Shown here: in pieces, positions 56,826-64,000 of the stretch
Layout of the letters: each line of letters starts with the position of its first letter
Numbering within the stretch: position 1 is the stretch's first letter
From: Albidovulum sp.
GTDB lineage: Bacteria; Pseudomonadota; Alphaproteobacteria; Rhodobacterales; Rhodobacteraceae
Direction of reading: 5' to 3'
Assembly (NCBI GenBank): GCA_028823855.1
Contig: JAPPFL010000032.1
Coordinates: 1 to 64,000, forward strand
DNA length: 64,000 nt
The notes under the pieces: model-generated
Told to the model about the DNA's origin: nothing
Database searches by the model: none
Seen by the model: the letters and a program-made list of their open reading frames with translations, nothing else
Position numbers and translations under genes: made by a program

Positions 56826-58202
56826 TTGGCTAAATTCAGCAAGCGCGTGTGGGGCTGGATGCACTTCGACTGGGCCAGCCAGCCGTACCATACTGTTCTC
56901 ACGACATTTATATTTGGACCTTATTTCGCATCCGTGGTTGCCGATAACCCAACGACGGGACAGGAGCAGTGGGGCTGGATGCTTTCGGCAACGGGATTGG
57001 TGATCGCCGTTTTCGCTCCGATTCTTGGCGCATGGGCCGACAGCTCTGGAAACAAGTCAACTTGGATAGTCCTCTTTTCCGCGCTCTACGTTGCTGGAGC
57101 ATGGGCGCTTTGGTGGGCAGCGCCGGACACTACCCACTTGAATTGGATATTGCTGGCATTCGCCGTCGGATTGGTCGGCGTAGAATTCGCAACGATATTC
57201 ACCAATGCGATGCTCCCGGACATAGGCGACAAAAAAGAAATCGGATTAATTTCGGGATCAGGATGGGCGTACGGCTACGTAGGCGGCCTGATTGCTTTGA
57301 TATTGGTCCTCTTGTTCTTTGCCGAAAACGAAACCGGCAAAACCTTGGCAGGGAATCCTCCGGCGTTCGGGTTCGACCCGGCCGAAAGAGAAGGAACCCG
57401 CTCGACGGGTCCGCTGACGGCAATCTGGTACGTTGTATTCATGATACCGTTTTTTCTTTGGGCCTCTCCCGGACGCGCGAGAGGAGGCGCTAGCTCAATG
57501 AAAGCGGCTGCGATGCCATTTCTTTCGAACGCGCTGGAGGGTATGAGGGGATTGCGCCAGACAATAGTCGGATTGCGAAAGAACACGAGTTTTGCCGCGT
57601 ATCTGGCATCGTCCATGTTTTATCGCGATGCATTTAACGGCATCGCGGCATTTGGCGGGATCTACGCGACCGGCGTTCTTGAGTGGACAATCGTCGACGT
57701 TGGAATGTTTGGAATCGCGGGAACGCTGGTAGGAGCCACATTCGCATTCGCAGGCGGGTTTGCCGACAGGCGGTACGGACCCAAGCCGGTGATCCTAACA
57801 TGCATTGCGATCCTCGCGACAAGCACCCTGCTGATTTGTACGATTGCGCGCGACCAAGTTCTATTTTTTCCGGTCGGAACCGACTCTAGTCTACCTGATA
57901 TTGCATTCTTCGCCTGCGCAATAACGATTTCCGCCATGGGCGGCTCACTGCAGTCGGCATCCAGGACGATGGTCGTTCGACAGTCGAATCAAAGCCGCAT
58001 GACCGAGGGATTTGGCCTCTACGCCCTTTCAGGCAAGGCGACGGCTTTTCTGGCGCCGTTTCTAATAGCGACGACAACGGCATTGACCGGAGACCAGCGG
58101 TTCGGTGTTACTCCAATCGTAATACTCTTTATTATCGGCTTTTATATCATGAAGTGGGTGCACCCGGACGGCCAATTCAAACGAGGAGAGCAAACGAAAT
58201 GA
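56826..58202 (+). CDS. MFS transporter, UMF1 (Atg22-like) family
   Basis: 458 residues with about twelve membrane helices. N-terminal WGWMHFDWASQPYHTVLTTF is the hallmark of the UMF1/Atg22-like branch. Loop motifs GAWADSSGNKSTWIV and GFADRRYGPKPVIL correspond to the two MFS half-repeats, with SASRTMVVRQSNQSRMTEGF in between. Bacterial members are uncharacterised permeases. The start is TTG at 56826 with GGAAGGAAATAGAA before it. Overlaps the next ATG by 4 bases, so coupled to mepA. Confidence 0.88.
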   Translation: MAKFSKRVWGWMHFDWASQPYHTVLTTFIFGPYFASVVADNPTTGQEQWGWMLSATGLVIAVFAPILGAWADSSGNKSTWIVLFSALYVAGAWALWWAAPDTTHLNWILLAFAVGLVGVEFATIFTNAMLPDIGDKKEIGLISGSGWAYGYVGGLIALILVLLFFAENETGKTLAGNPPAFGFDPAEREGTRSTGPLTAIWYVVFMIPFFLWASPGRARGGASSMKAAAMPFLSNALEGMRGLRQTIVGLRKNTSFAAYLASSMFYRDAFNGIAAFGGIYATGVLEWTIVDVGMFGIAGTLVGATFAFAGGFADRRYGPKPVILTCIAILATSTLLICTIARDQVLFFPVGTDSSLPDIAFFACAITISAMGGSLQSASRTMVVRQSNQSRMTEGFGLYALSGKATAFLAPFLIATTTALTGDQRFGVTPIVILFIIGFYIMKWVHPDGQFKRGEQTK

Positions 58203-59089
58203 AACGTCTACTGACCATTGCCGTTTCGCTGGCGATATTCGCGGCAGGCCCGGTTCGCGGCGAACAATTGAAAGCCAACAAACTTTTCGGAAGCATGACG
58301 GCCGCGAGCAAACATAAGCCGGCAGTGATCGGATCCTACTCTAAAGGATGCCTCGCAGGAGCTGTGCGACTTAAGGAAACCGGACCGACGTGGCAGGCAA
58401 TGCGCCTAAGCCGGAATCGGAACTGGGGTCATCCAACGCTAGTCCAATTTATCGAACGACTTAGCGCGCGCGCGGCGAAACTCGGTTGGAAAGGCCTTTA
58501 TATAGGCGACATGGCACAGCCTAGAGGCGGACCTATGACAAACCTGCACTTGTCGCACCAGAATGGCCTCGACGTGGACATTTGGATGCGCCCGGCCGAG
58601 CGCCTTGACTTGACGCGCCAGGAACGAGAGGAATTGTCATTCTTGTCCGTTAGAACCAGGGACCAGAAATCAGTAAACCGAAATTGGACCCGTACTCATA
58701 TGGAGATTTTGAAGGCGGCGGCTAAGGATTCCGCTGTCGACCGGATATTTGTCGCTGCGGCCATCAAGAAAGCAATGTGCGAGACTGCGGGAAAGGATCG
58801 AATGTGGCTGCAGAAAATTCGGCCATTATACGGGCACGACGGCCACTTTCACGTCCGTCTGAAATGCCCGGCCGGCGAAAGGGCCTGCAAGGCTCAAACG
58901 CCCACGGTCGCGGCATTGTCGAAGGGAGGCGACGGATGCGACGAAACATTGGATTGGTGGCTTACCGCATATCTCGAACCTAAAAAGCAGACGCAGCCAA
59001 AGAAGCCGGTGCTAAGAAGAAAAGGTCCGCTCGATTACGTTATGGCTGACTTGCCGCGCGCATGCTCGGTGGTTCTAAATGCTAGCTAA
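58199..59089 (+). CDS. mepA: Penicillin-insensitive murein endopeptidase (peptidase M74)
   Basis: 296 residues, periplasmic D,D-endopeptidase cutting peptidoglycan cross-links. Signal peptide about 1-21 (MKRLLTIAVSLAIFAAGPVR then GE). Zinc ligands in LSHQNGLDVDIWMRP and YGHDGHFHVRLKCP. Early block KGCLAGAVRLKETGPTWQAM, and IGDMAQPRGGPMT. The ATG at 58199 follows AGGAGAG and overlaps the MFS stop. Complete; basic Pro/Lys-rich C-terminal tail. Confidence 0.93.
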   Translation: MKRLLTIAVSLAIFAAGPVRGEQLKANKLFGSMTAASKHKPAVIGSYSKGCLAGAVRLKETGPTWQAMRLSRNRNWGHPTLVQFIERLSARAAKLGWKGLYIGDMAQPRGGPMTNLHLSHQNGLDVDIWMRPAERLDLTRQEREELSFLSVRTRDQKSVNRNWTRTHMEILKAAAKDSAVDRIFVAAAIKKAMCETAGKDRMWLQKIRPLYGHDGHFHVRLKCPAGERACKAQTPTVAALSKGGDGCDETLDWWLTAYLEPKKQTQPKKPVLRRKGPLDYVMADLPRACSVVLNAS

Positions 59090-59155
59090 GTCGTCGCAGA
59101 CCGTTTCGGAATTTCTCAAATCTTCGCCGCCAATGCGCTAGGGAAAACGTGAGAG

Positions 59156-60097
59156 GTGAGTTCGCGCATAGTAGAAATCGAAAGCGTTGAGTACGCAACT
59201 GATTCAGTAAAGGTTTTCGTACTAAAAACCGACGGCAGGAACTGCGCCTGGGATGCCGGCGCGCATATCCGCGTTTCAGTACCGGAGGGCGGCGACCGCT
59301 GTTATTCGCTTCTGGCGCTCAGCGGTCTAACCGAATTTCAATGGGCTATCGGAGTTTTGCGCGAAGATTGCGGCGCCGGCGGGTCATTATTCATGCATTC
59401 GCTCAACAAAGGCGACGCGTTGACCGTCGCAGGGCCCTTCAATAATTTTCCTCTTCACACCGGACCGGCTCCAGCGACCCTTTTTGCGGGCGGCATTGGA
59501 ATTACTCCGATTTTTTCGATGGCGGCCCGGCTGTCGGCGAGAGGGTCGGAATTTTCGCTGCACTACGCGGGTAGAACAAGGAATTCGCTCGCATTTTTAC
59601 CCGAACTCGAATCCCTTTGTTCGCATTCATTGCGCATACATTGCGACAACGACGAGTCGGCCCTTGAAATCGGTAAAGCTTTGGAGGCGTCGCCGCCGGA
59701 GTCGTTCATTTATACCTGCGGACCGATTGGCATGATCGAAGCCGTTCAGGAAAAGGCGATCGAATTTGGATGGCCGACAGACCGAATTAAGTCCGAGCTC
59801 TTTGAAAACGAAACGACGGACGAAGAAAACGAAGAATTCGAAGTGGAAATTCTTTCGACCGGTCAGATCGTTCGGGTCGGCAAGGAGCAATCAATCATTG
59901 ACGCGCTGGAAGAAGCGGGAATGGACCCGCTCTACGACTGCCGGCGAGGCGATTGCGGCATCTGCCAGTGCGGCGTTGTTTCGGGAATTCCGCTGCATCG
60001 CGACTTGATTTTGACCGATGACGAAAAAGCATCTAACAAGGTTATGCAAATCTGCGTGTCTCGTTCCGTTACGCCACGATTGGTCTTGGATATTTGA
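59156..60097 (+). CDS. Rieske oxygenase reductase component (FMN/NADH, C-terminal 2Fe-2S)
   Basis: 313 residues in the order FNR-type flavin domain, NAD domain (LFAGGIGITPIFSMA), then plant-type 2Fe-2S ferredoxin with DCRRGDCGICQCGV and IQCVS-type MQICVSRS cysteines. This is the phthalate-dioxygenase-reductase/VanB layout that passes electrons from NADH to a Rieske oxygenase. The start is GTG at 59156; no ATG fits. It precedes the alpha subunit by 17 bases. Complete. Confidence 0.92.
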   Translation: MSSRIVEIESVEYATDSVKVFVLKTDGRNCAWDAGAHIRVSVPEGGDRCYSLLALSGLTEFQWAIGVLREDCGAGGSLFMHSLNKGDALTVAGPFNNFPLHTGPAPATLFAGGIGITPIFSMAARLSARGSEFSLHYAGRTRNSLAFLPELESLCSHSLRIHCDNDESALEIGKALEASPPESFIYTCGPIGMIEAVQEKAIEFGWPTDRIKSELFENETTDEENEEFEVEILSTGQIVRVGKEQSIIDALEEAGMDPLYDCRRGDCGICQCGVVSGIPLHRDLILTDDEKASNKVMQICVSRSVTPRLVLDI

Positions 60098-60114
60098 ATG
60101 AAGAGGAGCCTCGA

Positions 60115-61446
60115 ATGACCAAGTACCGCAACCGCCCTGCTTCCGTTAAGAGCTTGGTCCGGGATCGGGAAGTTCATCGCGACGTATACGTCAATCCCGA
60201 GATTTTCGAAATTGAAATGGAGCAGCTATTCCGAAACGTTTGGATCTATGTCGGCCATGAAAGCCAGATTAAGAACGCGGGCGACTACTTGACTACGGAA
60301 ATTGGCCGGCAACCCGTCATGGCGGTTCGCCATTCGGACGGTTCCGTCCACGTGCTGCACAATCGCTGCCCGCACAAAGGCGTCAAGATAGCTTCCGAAG
60401 CTTGCGGAAATACCGGCAAGTTCTTTCGATGCCCCTACCACGCCTGGTCGTTCAAGACCGACGGGTCGCTTCTCGCCATCCCGCTGCGCAAAGGCTACGA
60501 CGGCACCGGTTTCGCAGGTACAAAGGCTGCTTCGGGACTGGCGAAAGTGGCTGCCGTGAAAAACTATAGAGGATTCATTTTTGCTCGGTTGAACAAAAAT
60601 GGACCTGAATTCCACGAATACTTCGACGAGTCGCTTTCGACAATCGACAATCTCGTAGAGCGTTCTCCGGAAGGCACGGTGGAAATTTGCAGTTCGCCGA
60701 TCAGATACATGCATACTTGCAACTGGAAGATGCTCGTCGAAAATCAAACCGATACCTGCCACCCGATGGTAGCCCACGAAAGCTCGGCAGGTACCGCAAT
60801 AAAGGTCTGGGATCGCGAAAAGGGCAATTCTGCCGAAACCCCGATGGCCGTCCAAGTCTATGCGCCATTTGCCAGCCCTTACGAATTCTTCGAGAAAGCC
60901 GGCATCCGGATTTGGCCTAACGGCCATGGCCATACAGGGGTTTCGAATTCCATCCACGCGAAATATTCCGGCGTCGAAGGCTATACGGAGCGAATGATAG
61001 CGGCTTACGGCGAAGACAAAGCGCACGCCATACTCGGACAGATTCGCCACAATACGGTTTATTTTCCGAACGTCATGGTTAAGGAAACGGTTCAAATTCT
61101 GCGAAATTTCATTCCGCTTGCGGTTGATAGAACGCTAGTCGAGAGCTGGGTTTTTCGCCTCCGCGGCGCGCCCGACGAATTCTACAGGCGCTCGCTGATG
61201 TACAATCGCCTTATTAACGCTCCTACCTCGATCGTCGGCCACGACGATTTGGAAATGTACGAACGCGCCCAGGAGGGGCTGCGCTCGAACGGGACCGAGT
61301 GGGTAAATCTCCAGCGCCTATACGAGGAAGACGAAGAATCGGGCCAAACGGCCGTAATAAACGGAACGTCGGAACGACAGATGCGAAATCAATTCAGCGC
61401 CTGGGCGGAATTCATGACGCTGAACATGTCCGAGCGAGCGCAATGA
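60115..61446 (+). CDS. Aromatic-ring-hydroxylating dioxygenase, alpha subunit
   Basis: 443 residues. Rieske centre is C85-x-H87 in HNRCPHKGVK and C106-x2-H109 in FFRCPYHAWSF. The mononuclear iron site is D213-x2-H216-x4-H221 in QTDTCHPMVAHESS, with a later Asp in VGHDDLEMYERAQ. Starts at ATG 60115 with GAGGAG 6 bases before; an upstream in-frame ATG overlapping the reductase stop is less likely. The beta subunit follows with a 4-base overlap. Substrate is not predictable from sequence; aromatic acids are the usual substrates. Confidence 0.94.
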   Translation: MTKYRNRPASVKSLVRDREVHRDVYVNPEIFEIEMEQLFRNVWIYVGHESQIKNAGDYLTTEIGRQPVMAVRHSDGSVHVLHNRCPHKGVKIASEACGNTGKFFRCPYHAWSFKTDGSLLAIPLRKGYDGTGFAGTKAASGLAKVAAVKNYRGFIFARLNKNGPEFHEYFDESLSTIDNLVERSPEGTVEICSSPIRYMHTCNWKMLVENQTDTCHPMVAHESSAGTAIKVWDREKGNSAETPMAVQVYAPFASPYEFFEKAGIRIWPNGHGHTGVSNSIHAKYSGVEGYTERMIAAYGEDKAHAILGQIRHNTVYFPNVMVKETVQILRNFIPLAVDRTLVESWVFRLRGAPDEFYRRSLMYNRLINAPTSIVGHDDLEMYERAQEGLRSNGTEWVNLQRLYEEDEESGQTAVINGTSERQMRNQFSAWAEFMTLNMSERAQ

Positions 61447-61916
61447 CTCCGGAAAAAATCACTGAATTCGTATATCGCGAGGCTCGAATTCTCGACCTCA
61501 TGCGGTGGGACGAATGGCTAGGAATGTTTCACGCCGACGGTCGCTATTGGATGCCGCTCGAATGGCAGCAGACGGATCCGGAACTCGAACCGTCGCTTAT
61601 GTACGAGGACATGCTCCTGTTGAAGGTGCGCGTCGAACGCTTAGCTGGCGAACGTACATTTAGCCAAAAGCCCAAAAGTCGCTGCCACCATTTACTGCAG
61701 GCGCCGCAAATAATCGATATAGATGCCGAAGTGGGAAGATGCTCGGCCAGGACATCTTTTCTTTACACGGAAACGCGAGGCGACGCCCTGGAACGCTTTT
61801 CGGGCTGGGCGACGCACGAACTCGTCGAAATTGAAGGCGACTTGAAAATAATGCGAAAGAGAATCGATCTTATCAATTTCGACGCGCCGTTCGGAAATAT
61901 CCAGTTATTTATGTAG
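61443..61916 (+). CDS. Aromatic-ring-hydroxylating dioxygenase, beta subunit
   Basis: 157 residues, SnoaL-like cone fold of the non-catalytic beta subunit. Blocks EFVYREARILDLMRWDEWLG and MFHADGRYWMPLEWQ, the internal MYEDMLLLKVRVERL, and RKRIDLINFDAPFGNIQLF at the C-terminus. Starts at ATG 61443 within the alpha stop (ATGA). A longer upstream start would overlap the alpha gene by 150 bases and lacks homology. Stabilises the alpha3beta3 oxygenase. Confidence 0.93.
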   Translation: MTPEKITEFVYREARILDLMRWDEWLGMFHADGRYWMPLEWQQTDPELEPSLMYEDMLLLKVRVERLAGERTFSQKPKSRCHHLLQAPQIIDIDAEVGRCSARTSFLYTETRGDALERFSGWATHELVEIEGDLKIMRKRIDLINFDAPFGNIQLFM

Positions 61917-62109
61917 AGACTTTTTTGATTCCCTCTCAAATCCTGCTTTCCTCTCGCACTGAGGAACTATTCCAGAGCGATAAAGCGAACGTCAAACGCG
62001 TCTCGCCAAGAACTCGATTTCCGCATGCGAATGATCGCCGGCGGAATCGTGGAGGAGATTATTCTCGACGGCTCAGCGAACCGCCGCTTGAGCAAGCAGA
62101 TTGAACGCG

Positions 62110-62883
62110 ATGCAATTTTTGCTTTCCGAAGGCGTAACCGTCCCTATCGTATTGTATGCCGTTTTCATCGCCGCGTTCGCCGGATTTGTAAAGGGATCAG
62201 TCGGATTCGGGCTTCCGTCTATCATGGTGGCAAGCCTAGGCGCCTTTCTCGATCCATTGCTCGCTCTCGCGCTTTTGATAGTGCCTACATTCGCGACGAA
62301 TATTTTACAGGCGTTCCGGGACGGAATCACCGGCGCCTATTCGGCTCTGAGCAAGCACTGGCAATTGCTGGCCGTGTTTTTTGCAGTGCTTTTGTTTAGC
62401 GCCCAGATCGCCACGTCGATTCCAAAGAATGTTTTTTTTATAATTCTGGGAACACCGGTGACGGGATTTGCCCTACTCCAGCTAATCAAATGGAGACCGC
62501 GCGTGCGTCCTGAAATTCGCGGCGCGTGCGAGGTGGCGGCCGGAGCCGTGGCGGGATTCTTTGGCGGCCTTGCCGGAGTATGGGGACCTCCCGTGGTCAT
62601 TCTACTATCGGCACTGGAAACTCCGAAACGGGAGCAAGTAACAACTCAAGGTGTGATTTACCTCATCGGTTCAATACTACTCATTCCCGCGCACATCGGC
62701 TCCGGAGTTTTGGACCGAGATACTTTGCCGCTTTCCATGACTCTCGCAATTCCCGCCCTAGCCGGATTGATCGCCGGATTTATGGTTCAAGACAAGCTCG
62801 ACCAAGAAAAATTCCGCAAAATAACTTTCATTGCAGTGACTTTAGCAGGTTTCAACTTGATGCTGCGCGGGATTTTGTCCTAG
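62110..62883 (+). CDS. TauE/SafE family anion exporter-like permease
   Basis: 257 residues with about eight hydrophobic helices arranged in two repeats. Family signature is FAGFVKGSVGFGLPSIMVAS in the first repeat and AGAVAGFFGGLAGVWGPPVV in the second. Members move sulfite, sulfoacetate or other organic anions. Follows the Rieske operon by 193 bases on the same strand, so it may carry its substrate or product. ATG 62110 is preferred over an in-frame TTG at 62101. Confidence 0.88.
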   Translation: MQFLLSEGVTVPIVLYAVFIAAFAGFVKGSVGFGLPSIMVASLGAFLDPLLALALLIVPTFATNILQAFRDGITGAYSALSKHWQLLAVFFAVLLFSAQIATSIPKNVFFIILGTPVTGFALLQLIKWRPRVRPEIRGACEVAAGAVAGFFGGLAGVWGPPVVILLSALETPKREQVTTQGVIYLIGSILLIPAHIGSGVLDRDTLPLSMTLAIPALAGLIAGFMVQDKLDQEKFRKITFIAVTLAGFNLMLRGILS

Positions 62884-63170
62884 GTAGCCCGCTTGCAAGC
62901 TGATGCTTCAGAAGCAACCAGACTCAAAATACAGTTCCGAAGGATAACGCAAGACTGCGCATTCCGCGAATACTGACACAATAAATTGACTAGTTGATTT
63001 ATTAATTTGCAATTTGCCGCATACGCTCCTAATTGGCAGCGCCTGTATTCGTTCACCGCGTCTTTTCTTGCGGGTAAGCAAACTGCGGCGCCCACACCAA
63101 GGGAATACATAGTGGACTTGCATTGAGCTGACCATCGATTTTGCTCGAATCGACCGGTCATTTTACTTTT
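62884..63170 (+). ncRNA. Possible structured RNA between tauE-like gene and terminator
   Basis: About 290 bases without a gene lead to a strong terminator. The part at about 63040-63115 folds into nested helices: TGTATTC pairs with GAATACA, inside it CCGC pairs with GCGG, and innermost TTGC-GGGTAA-GCAA. This would suit a small RNA with its own terminator, but no known family (6S, SRP, tmRNA, RNase P) could be identified, and a long 3' untranslated region is equally possible. Confidence 0.25.
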
Positions 63171-63198
63171 GGGAAAGCTTTGGCTTTCCCTTTTTTTT
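63171..63198 (+). terminator. Rho-independent terminator
   Basis: GGGAAAGC, a 4-base loop, GCTTTCCC, then eight T residues. A perfect 8-bp stem and T-run on the plus strand. It is 288 bases after the tauE-like stop, so it ends either a long 3' region or a separate small RNA. Confidence 0.8.
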
Positions 63199-63555
63199 AG
63201 GAGGGGAGAGAATCTTGAGAATTACCGATTTTGGCAATGCAGTTGGCGGATTTGACGTATCGTCGAATTCAATTTGGCCATGCAACCAATCTTCAACCTC
63301 TCTACGGTGCTGAAGGCATATCGATGAATTGGTCAAGGCAACTTGGATGCACAAACGCAGCCTATGCAACTGCCATTAGTCGCCCATCCGGAATATTCCG
63401 ATCAGGGCCATTACCAGTAATCGCTTCCTGCAACCCGAAAAAGATTCCTGCGTCATGATCACGCTGTAGCCGCTCAGCAAAACCGTTCAATCCCATATGA
63501 GTCCCAAACCAAACGTTGTCTGGCAAATTCGAGAATTTCCTTGCAAAGCCGTCAA
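63199..63555. other. Flank of the right-hand IS remnant
   Basis: No intact gene. A minus-strand frame at about 63380-63560 is open for some 65 codons (LPDNVWFGTHMGLNGFAERL) but has no start and is not recognised. Possibly a gene interrupted by the transposase remnant. Confidence 0.35.
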
Positions 63556-64000
63556 TTAACGGATTTCGGGCGGGACCCGGCCTGTAGCAATTTTCGCGGG
63601 ATCTACCTCCAGAAGTTCAAATGCCCGGCTTTGCAGCGATGTGTGCTGCGCGAGCACGGGAGAGCGGCATTCCGGGTTGGCCGGTGCCGCCGGGATCGTC
63701 GTCCTCGAGCAGTAGCGGCGCGAGCTTCTCGCGCGTGTGCCATTCGACGTAGTAGGCGAGCGTGCACAGGAACACGTGCGCCCGGACGCGCTCCCCGGCG
63801 CAGACGAAGATCGGGCGGATCTCGAACCGGGATGTTTTCTACGCGCGAGAGGCATTTGTACGCGCGGACCGCGTCGTCGCGGACGTCGATTTCGAAGAGC
63901 TTGGCCATCATGCGGCGGTTCGCCCGTCCCGCGCGGCAGCGTCGGCGATCTCGCGCAGTTGGGCCTCCGTCGCCTGCAGGAGTTCTTTGCGCCGCTGCCG
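63556..64000 (-). pseudogene. IS1634-like transposase, C-terminal part, frameshifted and internally deleted
   Basis: Entering from the right edge, one frame reads RQRRKELLQATEAQLREIAD and stops. The next, starting at 63911, reads MMAKLFEIDVRDDAVRAYKC and LSRVENIPVR. Then the frame changes to EIRPIFVCAGERVRAHVFLC and TLAYYVEWHTREKLAPLL, and later FELLEVDPAKIA in yet another frame. These are consecutive C-terminal blocks of IS1634-type transposases, but the stretch between MAKLFEI and VRAYKCL is missing. The piece is GC-rich like the left-edge copy and in the same orientation. Inactive. Confidence 0.8.

Noticed and set aside
61299-61442. Upstream start for the dioxygenase beta subunit
   Set aside because: It would overlap the alpha subunit by about 150 bases; the ATGA overlap start at 61443 matches the family N-terminus.
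1-64000. tRNA, rRNA or CRISPR arrays
   Set aside because: No TTCGANNCC-type T-arm context with a cloverleaf, no rRNA-like blocks and no regularly spaced repeats were noticed on either strand.
1-64000. Circular replicon closing through the two transposase ends
   Set aside because: Joining right edge to left edge would put the N- and C-terminal parts in order, but roughly 200 residues between them would be missing and the right copy is independently damaged. It is not supported by the sequence alone.

Overview
The window looks like a chromosomal segment of an alphaproteobacterium. Supporting signs are ilvE divergent from a MarR/OmpR pair arranged like petP-petR, the HDAC-xseB-ispA run, rsfS-rlmH-gpmI, ctpA-rppH, and a GTTC-N7-GTTC-like LexA box in front of dnaE2. 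Much of the window is debris: several genes survive only as frameshifted, stop-ridden or truncated remnants, and there are many 0.5-3 kb stretches with no convincing gene. Together with the sulfatases and glycan-type transporters this would suit a host-associated marine lineage under genome decay, for example an invertebrate symbiont. That lifestyle is inference only.

Layout. 1-394 is the N-terminal part of an IS1634-like transposase. 1.4-7.2 kb holds a DUF1989 gene, a cytochrome P450, a broken GH88 unsaturated-glycuronidase, an SDR, a fragment of a sugar-ABC ATPase and a GntR regulator. 7.3-13.1 kb holds dnaE2 (missing its C-terminal domain), a methyltransferase, rppH and ctpA. 13.1-16.2 kb is mostly decayed. 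16.2-25.8 kb is a minus-strand sulfated-glycan island: two paralogous sulfatases (one with its whole active site substituted), an IclR regulator, a sugar ABC transporter, a third sulfatase and a broken ABC ATPase. 26-30.5 kb carries a resolvase remnant and an SDR-TRAP transporter operon. 31.7 kb has a secreted phytochelatin-synthase-like peptidase.

33.6-53.2 kb is mainly housekeeping: gpmI, rlmH, rsfS, a threonine-dehydratase-like enzyme, ilvE, petP/petR-like regulators, a histone-deacetylase-like enzyme, xseB, ispA, two ABC exporters, CCA-transferase, two Nudix enzymes, hslO, argG, msrA and yggT. 53.8-55.9 kb is a decayed HNH plus STAND-ATPase gene, readable in one frame through four stop codons. 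After an aldehyde dehydrogenase tail come an MFS transporter, mepA, a three-gene Rieske dioxygenase operon and a TauE exporter. The right edge is a broken C-terminal part of an IS1634-like transposase in the same orientation as the left one.

How the genes fit together. Two regulatory circuits can be proposed from repeated operators. An ACTAGTAWWCTAGTAT element lies in the SDR1/GntR divergent region and again upstream of the SDR2-TRAP operon. An AATTCC-N6-RGAATT element lies at the iclR start and again upstream of the sulfatase pair. Sulfatases would remove sulfate, GH88 would have cleaved unsaturated uronides, and the ABC and TRAP systems would import products. The loss of GH88 and of both ABC ATPases suggests the pathway is being dismantled or completed from elsewhere in the genome.
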